Program-made: the position numbers and the translations under genes | Assembly (NCBI GenBank): GCA_028819945.1 | Contig: JAPPKQ010000382.1 | Location: 1-10,476, forward strand | Length of the DNA stretch: 10,476 nt | From: a bacterium | GTDB taxonomy: Bacteria; Actinomycetota; Acidimicrobiia; Acidimicrobiales; CATQHL01 | Direction of reading: 5' to 3' | Part shown: in pieces, positions 1-6,770 of the stretch | How the letters are laid out: each line of letters opens with the position of its first letter | How positions within the stretch are numbered: the stretch's first letter is position 1 | Notes under the pieces: generated by a model | The model's database searches: none | What the model saw: only the letters and a program-made list of their open reading frames with translations | What the model was told of the DNA's origin: nothing

Positions 1-978
1 GGGCTGGTGGCCGCCCTGCAGGTGGTGCTGCCCGAGCCGCAGTTCCGGGGACAGACCAAGCAGGAACTGGGCACGCCGGCGGTGCAGTCCATCGTCTACG
101 ACGCCGTCAAGTCGGCGCTCACGGAGTGGTTCGCAAGCGAGGGGCCACGCAGCAACGTCACCGCCCTGCGGGCCAAGATCAGCGACGCCGTGGAGGCCAA
201 GGCGGCCTCCAGGCAACTGCAGGCCGACCGCCGCAAGGCCTCGGCGCTGGGCTCGACGGGCCTGCCCGACAAGCTGGCCGACTGCCGGGTGCACGGGCCC
301 GACAGCGAGCTGGTCATCGTGGAGGGCGAGTCGGCGGCCGGGCCGGCCAAGGCGGGGCGCAACGCCCACAACGTGGCCATCCTGCCGTTGCGGGGCAAGC
401 TGGTGAACGCCGCCAAGGCCCCGCTGCGCCAGGTGCTCGAGAACGCCGAGGCGCAGGCGCTGTTCCGCTCGGTGGGCGCCGGGGTGGGGGCCGACTTCGA
501 CCCCGCGGCCTCCCGCTACGGGCGCATCGTGATCCTGTGCGACGCCGATGTGGACGGCAGCCACATCCGCTGCCTGCTGCTGACGCTGATCCACGCCTAC
601 ATGCGGCCGCTGCTGACCGAGGGCAGGGTGTACGCCGCGCAGCCGCCGCTGTACACCACCCGGGTCGGCAAGGAGACCCACCGGGCCTTCAGCGACGCCG
701 AGCGCGACGCCATCGGCGCCCGGCTGGCCAAGGGGCGGCGCGGCAGCGCCGAGGCGATCCGCTGGCAGCGCTTCAAGGGGCTCGGCGAGATGAACACCGA
801 CGAGCTGGCGCACTGCGCCTTGGACCCGGCCACCCGCACGCTGCGGCGCATCACCGTGGCCGACGCCGCCGAGGCCCGCAAGCTCCTCGAGGTGCTGATG
901 GGCTCCGACGTGGCGCAGCGCCGCGACTACATCGGCCGCCACAGCAGCCTCGTGGACCCCGCCACACTGGACATCTGA
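1..978 (+). CDS. parE: Type IIA DNA topoisomerase subunit B (actinobacterial ParE / GyrB type), C-terminal part
   Basis: The gene is open at the left edge; 325 codons of the C-terminal half are visible and it ends at TGA 976-978. The ATP-binding half lies outside the window. The subunit supplies ATPase and TOPRIM functions for DNA strand passage together with a ParC/GyrA partner not seen here. Visible landmarks, numbered from the window edge: end of the transducer domain (EPQFRGQTKQELGTPAV), TOPRIM acidic motif EGESA at residues 108-112 (usual form EGDSA), PLRGK, the metal-binding DADVDGSH at 181-188, and QRFKGLGEMN at 256-265. The phrases EPQF-GQTK-LGTPAV and SVGAG-FD-A-RYGR resemble the ParE-like second B subunit of actinobacteria more than classical GyrB; that assignment is from remembered family patterns. 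Family membership is near certain, ParE versus GyrB less so. Confidence 0.93.
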   Translation, partial: GLVAALQVVLPEPQFRGQTKQELGTPAVQSIVYDAVKSALTEWFASEGPRSNVTALRAKISDAVEAKAASRQLQADRRKASALGSTGLPDKLADCRVHGPDSELVIVEGESAAGPAKAGRNAHNVAILPLRGKLVNAAKAPLRQVLENAEAQALFRSVGAGVGADFDPAASRYGRIVILCDADVDGSHIRCLLLTLIHAYMRPLLTEGRVYAAQPPLYTTRVGKETHRAFSDAERDAIGARLAKGRRGSAEAIRWQRFKGLGEMNTDELAHCALDPATRTLRRITVADAAEARKLLEVLMGSDVAQRRDYIGRHSSLVDPATLDI

Positions 979-1015
979 GCGGCCCACGGCCCGACGGCCA
1001 TCGGCGCCCCAACCC

Positions 1016-1041
1016 GTCACACCGGCGCAGGCCGGAATCCA
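1016..1041. repeat. REP-like extragenic hairpin with GGAATCCAG end
   Basis: About 40 bases after the topoisomerase stop, CCGGC (1022-1026) and GCCGG (1031-1035) form a short stem with a GCAG loop, followed by AATCCAGGA. The layout GTCA-nnCCGGC-loop-GCCGGAATCCAG resembles the short extragenic palindromes found in many bacterial genomes (GTCATTCC...GGAATCCAG type). It may also act as a weak terminator for the topoisomerase gene, but there is no T-tract. A related element lies at 7990-8012. Confidence 0.4.
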
Positions 1042-1096
1042 GGAACTCCCGGGTACGGCGTGCGCCTGCAACCGCCGCCAATACCCTGCGGGACCG

Positions 1097-3838
1097 ATGA
1101 CATTCCCGGGACCCGAAGCGCTGGGACGGGGGCTGGTGGTGACCGCCGGCGCGGACCTCGCTGCCGGGTTGGCAGTCGCACAGAACTGGGAGCGGGTGCG
1201 GGTCGACGGCTCGCTGCTGGCCGACGGGCCGGCCGGCGGCGACGGGCGGTTGGCCGACATTGTCGAGCAACTGCAACGTGCGTGGGCCGGCCGGCGGCAG
1301 GTGCTCGTGGAGTTGGATCTCCCGGCTGAGCAGCTGGCGCAGCTGCGGCAGCCGGAGGTCGTCGAGCGCGCCGTGCACCTGCTGGGCGCCGAGTTCACGC
1401 TGCTGCGCGAGCGGCTGCAGTTCCTCCTGTGGCGCAACAACTATGACGCCCGCCGTGACGAGCCGGTGTGGTGGTGGGCCCGCAAGGCCGCCGGCCTCGG
1501 CGCGCAGCCCGGCGGGCGGGCCGACGTGGTGCTGCGCGACGGAACCGAGGCGTGGGTGGACGCCGGGCCTCGCCGGCCTCTGGACCCGGCGGACCTGCTG
1601 GGCCGGTCGGTCGTGCACGCCGAATCGATCGAGCTGGGACGCCTGCGGCTTCAGCCTCGCCCGTCGGGGGCGACCGGCGACGGCACCCTGGTGGCTCCCG
1701 ACCAGCAGGCTGCCGTGGAGCACCCGCGGGGGCCGGTGCGCGTGGTGGCTCCGGCGGGCTCCGGGAAGACCCGCACGCTGAACGCCCGGCTGCTGCACCT
1801 GGTGGACGACCGGGGCGTCGAGCCGGCGATCGTCACCGCGGTGGCCTACAACAACCGGGCCGCGGAGGAGATGCGCAGCCGCCTGCAGCGGCCCGACCTG
1901 CAGATCCGCACGATCCACTCGCTGGGTTGGCGGATAGTGCGGGATGCGCGGCCCGACGCGACGCTGTTGGGCGAGCGGGAGGTGCGGGGGCGCCTGCAGC
2001 GACTCCTGCCGCACACCCGGCGGGCCGGCAAGGACGTCTTCGGCCCGTACATCGAGGCGCTGGCCGACGTGCGCATCGCCCTGCGGAACCCCGAGAAGGT
2101 GGAGGCCGAGCGCAACGACGTGCCCGGCTTCGCCGGCATCTTCGAGGCCTACCGGGCCGGGTTGGCCAAGCGTGACGAGTGCGACTTCGACGAGCAGGTC
2201 TACGAGGCCATCCGGCTGCTCCTGGCCGACCCCGAGCTGCGGGCCCGCTGGCAGCAGCGCTGCCGGCACCTGCTGGTGGACGAGTTCCAGGACCTGACGC
2301 CCGCGTACCTGCTGCTGCTGCGGCTGCTGGCCTCGCCCGGACTGAACGTGTTCGGCGTGGGCGACGACGACCAGACCATCTACGGCTACGCAGGCGCCGA
2401 TCCCCGGTTCCTGCTGGAGTACGAGCGCCTGTTCCCGGGCGCGGGATCGGCCGCCCTGGAGGTCTCCTACCGCTGCCCACCGGAGGTCGTGACCGCCGTC
2501 GGGCATCTGCTGGTGAACAACGGGCGGCGCCTGCCCAAGACGGTGCGCGCCGCCGCGACGGAGCACGCCGGCCCGGCCACCGCCGATGCGCACGGCGCCT
2601 TCAGGGTCATGCGGGTCCCCGACGAGGCGATGGCGGCGACGGCCGCCGGCATCGTGACCGGCTGGCGAGACGAGGGTGTGCCGGACGGGGGCATCGTCGT
2701 GCTCGGGCGGGTCAACTCGATGCTGCTGCCGGTGCTGGCGGCGCTCGACGAGGCCGGTGTGGACACGCGTTGCCTGCTCGAGACCTCGTTGCTGCACCGC
2801 AGCCTGGTGCGGGCCGCTCTGGCGTGGATGCGCCTGGCGCTGCGGCCCGACTCGATGGATCCCCGCGACCTCACCGAGGCGGCCCGGCGGCCCGGCCGGA
2901 AGATCAACCAGGTGTCGCGGGATCTCCTGGAAGGCGCCTGGGACCTGTCCCTGGAACGGCTCGCGGCCCTCGGCGCCCGCCTGAACGAGCGGCAGCAGGA
3001 GTCCTGGAACGGCTTCGTGGCCGACATCGAGGCCGGGTCGCGCCTGGTCGCCGGCGGGTGCGACTCGCGCCGGCTCGTGGAGTTCCTGATGCAGCAGGTC
3101 GGGCTGGGACGGGCCGCCGGTTCGCTGGACTCGGGACGCACCCGGCCCGACCGGGCGACCCACGCCGACGACCTGCTGGCGCTGCGCCGGGTCGCCGCCG
3201 TCTACAGCGGCCCCGCGGAGTTCCACCGGCAACTCACCGGCCTGTTGCGGGGCGCCTCCGACGAGGGCGACGGCGTCCTGCTTACCAGCATCCACCGGGT
3301 CAAGGGCCTGGAGTGGGACCGGGTGCTGGTCTTCGCCGCCGACGAGACGCTGATGCCGCACCAGTTGGCCGTCGACGTCGAGGAGGAGCGCCGGGTGCTG
3401 CACGTGGCGGTCACCCGGGCCCGCAGCCAGGTCGTCGTGCTGGCCGACGAGAGCCGGCCGTCCCGCTTCCTGGACGAACTGGAGGGTCGCCCCCCGAAGC
3501 CGCAGACGCCGGAGTCCCGCCCCGAGCGCACAACGCTGCTCGAGGCCATCAGAGGCCCCAAGCGTTCCCGGGGCGCCAAGTCCCGGACACCGGCGGACGA
3601 CGAGCCCTACGACGAGGCGCTGTTCGAGACGCTCCGCGGCTGGCGGCTCGAGGAGTCCCGGCGCCGCACGGTTCCCGCTTACGTCGTGTTCGACGATCGG
3701 ACCCTCAAGAGCATCGCCCGCCGGAAGCCCACCACGGACTTCGACCTGGCCGCGGTGTCCGGCGTCGGCCCCAAGAAGATGGCCGACTACGCCGAGGCGG
3801 TCCTGGCGATCGTCCGGGCGCACAGAAGCGGCGGCTAG
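1097..3838 (+). CDS. UvrD/PcrA-like superfamily 1 DNA helicase with novel N-terminal extension and C-terminal HRDC domain
   Basis: This is a 913-residue ATP-dependent 3'-5' DNA helicase of the UvrD/Rep/PcrA group, likely in DNA repair or replication restart. Order of parts: residues 1-198 an extension I cannot assign; Q-motif DQQ at 202-204; Walker A APAGSGKT 218-225 (K224); motif Ia VAYNNRAAEEM 249-259; TIHSLGWR 272-279; Walker B DEFQD 395-399; motif III GDDDQTIYGYAG 422-433; SYRC 457-460; motif V TSIHRVKGLEWD 730-741; motif VI VAVTRAR 770-776; HRDC domain about 838-909 (LKSIARRKP, VSGVGPKKM). All helicase motifs look intact. The HRDC tail matches actinobacterial UvrD2, but the tetracysteine zinc motif that precedes HRDC in mycobacterial UvrD2 is absent, and the 200-residue front is not part of UvrD2. 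Start ATG 1097 is the first plausible start; a TACCCT box at 1082-1087 precedes it. It stops at TAG 3836-3838. It lies 118 bp after the topoisomerase gene and may be separately transcribed. Confidence 0.93.
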   Translation: MTFPGPEALGRGLVVTAGADLAAGLAVAQNWERVRVDGSLLADGPAGGDGRLADIVEQLQRAWAGRRQVLVELDLPAEQLAQLRQPEVVERAVHLLGAEFTLLRERLQFLLWRNNYDARRDEPVWWWARKAAGLGAQPGGRADVVLRDGTEAWVDAGPRRPLDPADLLGRSVVHAESIELGRLRLQPRPSGATGDGTLVAPDQQAAVEHPRGPVRVVAPAGSGKTRTLNARLLHLVDDRGVEPAIVTAVAYNNRAAEEMRSRLQRPDLQIRTIHSLGWRIVRDARPDATLLGEREVRGRLQRLLPHTRRAGKDVFGPYIEALADVRIALRNPEKVEAERNDVPGFAGIFEAYRAGLAKRDECDFDEQVYEAIRLLLADPELRARWQQRCRHLLVDEFQDLTPAYLLLLRLLASPGLNVFGVGDDDQTIYGYAGADPRFLLEYERLFPGAGSAALEVSYRCPPEVVTAVGHLLVNNGRRLPKTVRAAATEHAGPATADAHGAFRVMRVPDEAMAATAAGIVTGWRDEGVPDGGIVVLGRVNSMLLPVLAALDEAGVDTRCLLETSLLHRSLVRAALAWMRLALRPDSMDPRDLTEAARRPGRKINQVSRDLLEGAWDLSLERLAALGARLNERQQESWNGFVADIEAGSRLVAGGCDSRRLVEFLMQQVGLGRAAGSLDSGRTRPDRATHADDLLALRRVAAVYSGPAEFHRQLTGLLRGASDEGDGVLLTSIHRVKGLEWDRVLVFAADETLMPHQLAVDVEEERRVLHVAVTRARSQVVVLADESRPSRFLDELEGRPPKPQTPESRPERTTLLEAIRGPKRSRGAKSRTPADDEPYDEALFETLRGWRLEESRRRTVPAYVVFDDRTLKSIARRKPTTDFDLAAVSGVGPKKMADYAEAVLAIVRAHRSGG

Positions 3839-3887
3839 TCCCCGAGCCCGGCCGGAGGCGGCGCGCCGCTCGGTGCCCGCGCCCGCC

Positions 3888-3893
3888 TAGGGT
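3888..3893 (+). promoter_or_regulatory. Leaderless promoter -10 box TAGGGT for the flavin-reductase gene
   Basis: TAGGGT (TAnnnT type) ends exactly 6 nt before the ATG at 3900, with spacer CGGGGC, so transcription would begin at or next to the start codon. No purine-rich ribosome site is present. There is no clear -35 box; instead a perfect 12-bp palindrome, GCGGCGCGCCGC, occupies 3858-3869, which could be an operator, the terminator stem of the upstream helicase, or chance in GC-rich DNA. The same box-to-start geometry recurs at 4483 and 8063. Confidence 0.55.
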
Positions 3894-3899
3894 CGGGGC

Positions 3900-4397
3900 A
3901 TGGCTCTCAGTGACGAACTCGTGAACAGGCTGACCTGGAAGATCCCGAATGCGCTTGCGTTGATCGGGTCGCGGGCGGGCGACGAACGCAACGGCATGAC
4001 GGCCAGCTGGATCTCCCAGCTGTCGATGGAGCCGGTGCTGATCGGCGTGGCGGTGGAGAACACCGCGGTGACGCACCGGCTGATCACAGACGGCGGGTCG
4101 TTCACCGTGAACCTCTGGGACGCCGAGCAGACCCGGGTGTTCGTGAAGTTCTCCAAGCCCGCCGCCTACGCGGACGGCACGCTCAACGGCCGGCCCGTAC
4201 GCGAGGCCACGACGGGGGCCCCTGTGTTCACCGAGTCGATCGCCTGGCTGGACTGCGAGGTGCGCCACTCGCTGGACATGGGCACCCACACCCTGTTCGT
4301 CGGCGAGCTGGTGGACGGCGGCATCAACGACGACGACCCCCGGGCCGCCGCCATGAGCGACACCCGCATGAAGTACGGCGGCGTCAAGCGCCACTGA
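3900..4397 (+). CDS. Flavin reductase-like, FMN-binding split-barrel protein
   Basis: This is a 165-residue protein of the flavin reductase-like domain family (PF01613 type): FMN-binding split-barrel proteins, usually cytoplasmic homodimers that reduce flavin with NAD(P)H or serve as the reductase partner of two-component monooxygenases. The hallmark stretch NGMTASWISQLSMEPV followed by GVAVENTAVTHRLI and SFTVNLW is clear in the first half. A later LDCEV and HTLFVGELVDG give the conserved acidic strand before the C-terminal segment. Length is normal for a single-domain member. ATG 3900 directly follows a TAGGGT box, so the mRNA is probably leaderless. It stops at TGA 4395-4397. No monooxygenase lies nearby, so the partner and substrate cannot be named. 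Confidence 0.9.
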   Translation: MALSDELVNRLTWKIPNALALIGSRAGDERNGMTASWISQLSMEPVLIGVAVENTAVTHRLITDGGSFTVNLWDAEQTRVFVKFSKPAAYADGTLNGRPVREATTGAPVFTESIAWLDCEVRHSLDMGTHTLFVGELVDGGINDDDPRAAAMSDTRMKYGGVKRH

Positions 4398-4424
4398 GCA
4401 GGCCCATGTGCGAGCGGGGGGCGT

Positions 4425-4444
4425 GCGGCAGCGGGCGGTGCCGC
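4425..4444 (+). terminator. Possible hairpin after the flavin-reductase gene
   Basis: GCGGCA (4425-4430) and TGCCGC (4439-4444) can form a 6-bp stem with an 8-nt loop, 28 bases after the stop codon. No T-tract follows, so an intrinsic terminator is only a possibility in this GC-rich context. Confidence 0.25.
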
Positions 4445-4482
4445 GGCCGGTTGCGCAGACCGCTGTTGCCGTGAAGCGCCGG

Positions 4483-4488
4483 TAGGGC
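4483..4488 (+). promoter_or_regulatory. Leaderless promoter -10 box TAGGGC for the RND/MMPL gene
   Basis: TAGGGC is followed by the 6-nt spacer CGGGCC and then the GTG start at 4495, the same geometry as at 3888 and 8063. The last base departs from TAnnnT (C for T). No ribosome-binding site precedes the GTG. A -35 box is not evident. Confidence 0.45.
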
Positions 4489-4494
4489 CGGGCC

Positions 4495-5490
4495 GTGTTC
4501 GAGTGGCAGGCACGCGCCGTCCGGCGGGCGCCGAAGCTGGTGCTCGCGGGCGTCGCCGCCGCGACGGTCGGGCTGCTGGCCGGGTTCCTCGTCCAGGACG
4601 TCCCGCCGGCGCCGGTCGACGCCACGGCGACGTTCCTGCCGGCCGACAGCGAACTCGCCGAGGCCTCGGCGGCCATCAGGGAGAGCTTCCCGGAGGCCGC
4701 CGGCGTGGAGATCGTCCAGGTGCTGGCCCGCGGCGACGTCCTGGCGGCGGATTCCCTGCGAGCCGTCCGGGACCTGCAGGCCCGCATCATCGAGGATCCC
4801 GCGATCGCGCCGTACGTGGTGACCGAGCCGCTGGCCGGCTACGTCGGGATCGTCGAGTCCGTGCTGGCGGCCGGGGGCCTGGATCTGGCCACGGTGTCCG
4901 ACGCCGAGTTGGACGCCGCGCTGGATCGGCTGTCCCGCTCGCCCGAACTCGCCGCTGCGAGAGCCGCCCTGGACCACTTCGTGCCCCGCGACGCCGCCGG
5001 GACGCCGATCGCAGGCCTCTCGCTCATCACCCTCAACGACGCCGGGGATCCGCTCGGCCTGCAGGACGCGCAACTGCGGGCCGGCGACATCGCCGCATCG
5101 GCGTCGGCGGAACTGGACCCGCTGGCGGTGTCGGTCATCTCCAGGGCCAACAGCAACGTCGAGGGCAAGGAGGCCCGCGAGTCCAGCCTGTTCGTGCTGA
5201 TGGGCATCGCGCTGGTGGTGATGGTCGTCCTGCTGGCCGTCTTCTACCGCTCCTGGTCCGACGTCGTCCTGGCCATCGTGGGCCTGCTCCTCACGATCCT
5301 GTGGACGTTCGGCGCCCAGGCGTGGCTGTCGCCTGGCGGGGCGGGCGTCGTCGATCCCGAGAACATCCTGATCGTGCTGGCGCCGGTCCTGCTGATCGGA
5401 TTGTCAGTGGACTACGCGCTGCAGATCACGGGCCGCTACCGGGAGGCGCTGGTCGCCGGTGGTGACGCCGTCGAGGACGATTCGAGCTAG
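4495..5490 (+). CDS. RND/MMPL-family transporter, N-terminal half (ends at premature in-frame TAG)
   Basis: This 331-residue reading frame starts at GTG 4495 directly behind a promoter box. It holds the first part of an RND-superfamily exporter of the MMPL type: TM1 at residues 15-33, a periplasmic domain at about 34-228, TM2 232-251, TM3 256-278 and TM4 about 290-311 ending in GLSVDYALQITGRYRE. That last motif marks this family, and D306 lies where the proton-relay acid sits. The frame then stops at TAG 5488-5490 inside the cytoplasmic loop between TM4 and TM5. The rest of the same protein continues in the same frame without any shift (see 5527-6558). Alone this product would have only four membrane segments, fewer than any working RND protein. 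Periplasmic substrates of such proteins include lipids and hydrophobic small molecules; none can be named here. Confidence 0.75.
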   Translation: MFEWQARAVRRAPKLVLAGVAAATVGLLAGFLVQDVPPAPVDATATFLPADSELAEASAAIRESFPEAAGVEIVQVLARGDVLAADSLRAVRDLQARIIEDPAIAPYVVTEPLAGYVGIVESVLAAGGLDLATVSDAELDAALDRLSRSPELAAARAALDHFVPRDAAGTPIAGLSLITLNDAGDPLGLQDAQLRAGDIAASASAELDPLAVSVISRANSNVEGKEARESSLFVLMGIALVVMVVLLAVFYRSWSDVVLAIVGLLLTILWTFGAQAWLSPGGAGVVDPENILIVLAPVLLIGLSVDYALQITGRYREALVAGGDAVEDDSS

Positions 5491-5526
5491 CGGACCGTTG
5501 CCGGGACGGACCGGCCCGGAGCGGCC

Positions 5527-6558
5527 ATGGCCGCATCCCTGCGGCACTCGGGCGTCCCGCTGCTGCTGGCGGCGGGCACCACCGCCGTGAGCTTCCTCAC
5601 CAATCTCACCAGCAAGTTCGAACCGGTGGCCGACTTCGGCATCGTCGCCGGCATCGGCGTCATCTCGGGCTGGGTCGTGATGACCAACTTCGTGCCGGCC
5701 GCCCGGCTCGTGGCGGACCGCCGGCGCGCCGCCAAGGGCCGCGAGCCGGCGACCAGGGCCGTCGCCGACACGATCCCCGGCGCCGAGACGTTCCTGTCTC
5801 GCGCGGCGACGACCATCGTGCGCCGCCCGCTGCCGATCCTGGGCGGCGCCATCGTCGTCGTGGTCCTGGCCGCCATCGCCGCCACCGCCCTCGACACGGC
5901 CTTCGCGCTGAAGGACTTCGTGCCGCGGGGCTCTGACACCGAGCGGGACATCGAGTTCCTCGAGGAGAACTTCGACGGGGGCGCCGCCACGATGACGATC
6001 CTCATCACCGACGACCTCGACACCGTGCGGACCGTCCGTGACCTGTTCGACTTCTACACCACCCTCGCCGATCCCCAGAGACGGCCCGAGGGCGTGGTCG
6101 GACCTCCCGTCAACTCGGTGGGGACGCTGCTGGTGGACTGGATCGACGACAGCGGCCGGCCCGGGGGCAACTACGACCCGGCCTTCGCCGCCGCCTACGC
6201 CGGTCTGAACCTCGACGTCTTCGCGGCCGACGAGGAGGTGCGAGCCGCCTGGGACCTGCTCGAGGACGTCGACCCCGCCGGCTTCGCCCGGGTCGTGGAC
6301 TTCCGCCCCGGGATGCCGGATCGCACGATCTTCCAGGTGCCGGTGGCGGTCGAGGGCGTCGAGGCCTCGCGGGAGCTGATCGCCGAGTTGGAGGCGCTGT
6401 GGGGCGGCGACGCCTCGGAGATAACCGTCACCGGGGGCGATTCGCTGATCGCCGCCTTCGCGGTGCTGCCGCCCCTGCTGGTGCTGTGGACCCTGTACCA
6501 CCGCTGGCGCACTCAGGAGTTCGGGCCGGCGAGCCATCACCCGTCACCGCCCGGCTGA
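5527..6558 (+). CDS. RND/MMPL-family transporter, C-terminal portion with truncated second membrane domain
   Basis: This 343-residue frame is in phase with the upstream half. ATG 5527 is preceded by GGAG at 5518-5521 with a 5-nt spacer, so re-initiation 36 bases after the TAG is conceivable. Contents: TM5 residues 10-27 (GVPLLLAAGTTAVSFLTN, a family hallmark), TM6 about 36-57, a cytoplasmic linker, TM7 about 101-122, and a second periplasmic domain about 123-300. After TGGDSLIA at 302-309 the expected segments TM8-TM11, including a second GxxxDYxxH/Q-type motif, are absent. The sequence runs straight into a last segment AFAVLPPLLVLWTLYHRW (310-327) that looks like the normal C-terminal helix. 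This implies an in-frame internal loss of roughly 170-200 residues, a figure inferred from the size of the first half. Function is doubtful. Confidence 0.7.
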   Translation: MAASLRHSGVPLLLAAGTTAVSFLTNLTSKFEPVADFGIVAGIGVISGWVVMTNFVPAARLVADRRRAAKGREPATRAVADTIPGAETFLSRAATTIVRRPLPILGGAIVVVVLAAIAATALDTAFALKDFVPRGSDTERDIEFLEENFDGGAATMTILITDDLDTVRTVRDLFDFYTTLADPQRRPEGVVGPPVNSVGTLLVDWIDDSGRPGGNYDPAFAAAYAGLNLDVFAADEEVRAAWDLLEDVDPAGFARVVDFRPGMPDRTIFQVPVAVEGVEASRELIAELEALWGGDASEITVTGGDSLIAAFAVLPPLLVLWTLYHRWRTQEFGPASHHPSPPG

Positions 6559-6610
6559 AGTGAAGAGGAGCTGCGAGTAGATGAGTGTTCTCTTGGCAAC
6601 CCCTTGTCCA

Positions 6611-6673
6611 TTGCTATTAAGACTTAGAGCCGAACTCTGAATTACTATCGATCTGATTAAGGAAAACTGAACG
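6611..6673 (+). repeat. Degenerate direct copy of the Fic operator/leader region (partner 6736-6798)
   Basis: Shifting this stretch by exactly 125 bp aligns it without gaps to 6736-6798, with about 42 of 63 bases identical. Shared blocks include TTAAGAnTTAGA (6617-6628 and 6742-6753), and GGAA followed by CTGAACG (6661-6673 and 6786-6798). The second block is the last part of the leader just before the Fic start codon. In this copy the central palindrome is decayed and no Fic start codon follows. It looks like an old duplication of the Fic upstream region, or a second, weaker operator. The segment 6559-6798 is far AT-richer than its surroundings and holds no gene I can support. Confidence 0.55.
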
Positions 6674-6737
6674 CGCAGGTGCGTCGCGGGCCGGAGAGGC
6701 AGCGAGAGTTCACAAGGCTTGAGCGTCCACGACCGTT

Positions 6738-6770
6738 GTCGTTAAGAGTTAGACTCTAATTCTTAACGAC
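6738..6770. promoter_or_regulatory. 33-bp near-perfect palindrome, probable operator of the Fic gene
   Basis: Arms GTCGTTAAGA and TCTTAACGAC are perfect inverted repeats. The inner part TTAGA-CT-CTAA is also symmetric, leaving one G/T mismatch per arm pair around a central base. It ends 28 bases before the Fic ATG. It overlaps possible promoter boxes (TTGAGC 6719-6724, 18 nt, TAAGAG 6743-6748; or TAGACT 6750-6755), as expected of a repressor site. The winged-helix C-terminus of the Fic protein is the obvious candidate to bind it (inference). As RNA it would fold into a hairpin with one G-U pair, so a transcript structure is an alternative. Confidence 0.65.

Larger units (their letters stand above)
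4495..6558 (+). pseudogene. Disrupted RND/MMPL transporter gene (in-frame stop plus loss of most of the second membrane domain)
   Basis: Both halves are in one frame from 4495 to the TGA at 6556-6558, broken only by TAG 5488-5490. A complete family member has about twelve membrane segments. Here TM1-TM7 and the final segment can be seen, but the block expected after the second periplasmic domain is missing. Two independent lesions in one gene argue for decay rather than a sequencing error. TAG is the genuine stop of four other genes in this window (helicase, Fic, YbaK, DUF429), so reassignment of TAG is unlikely. Confidence 0.7.

Noticed and set aside
126..1100. A 324-codon plus-strand frame overlapping the topoisomerase gene
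   Set aside because: It is an arginine/glycine/alanine-rich shadow of the real frame with no domain; the ParE/GyrB frame is certain.
851..3823. A 990-codon open frame on the minus strand opposite the helicase gene
   Set aside because: It lies fully antisense to a gene with all helicase motifs, and its translation is low-complexity (R, G, Q, H, P-rich) with no recognisable domain. Long antisense frames are expected in DNA this GC-rich.
5488..5490. TAG read as an amino acid (recoding or suppression)
   Set aside because: TAG ends four other genes in this window, and no pyrrolysine-type context or downstream structure is visible.
5460..5530. Frameshift between the two transporter halves
   Set aside because: 4495 and 5527 are in the same frame and no shift is needed. 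The break is one TAG codon.
5404..6540. A 378-codon minus-strand frame opposite the transporter
   Set aside because: Its composition is that of an antisense shadow (R, G, D, H-rich, no domain), and it covers recognisable transporter sequence.
6581..6640. A 19-codon frame (MSVLLATPCPLLLRLRAEL) with GAGGAG upstream, before the Fic gene
   Set aside because: It is very short, the ribosome site is 10 nt away, and its end overlaps the degenerate operator copy. It is more likely chance than a leader peptide.
6738..6770. The palindrome as an intrinsic terminator of the transporter gene
   Set aside because: It is AT-rich, about 180 bp past the transporter stop, lacks a T-tract on the plus strand, and lies in the promoter position of the Fic gene. 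An operator fits better.
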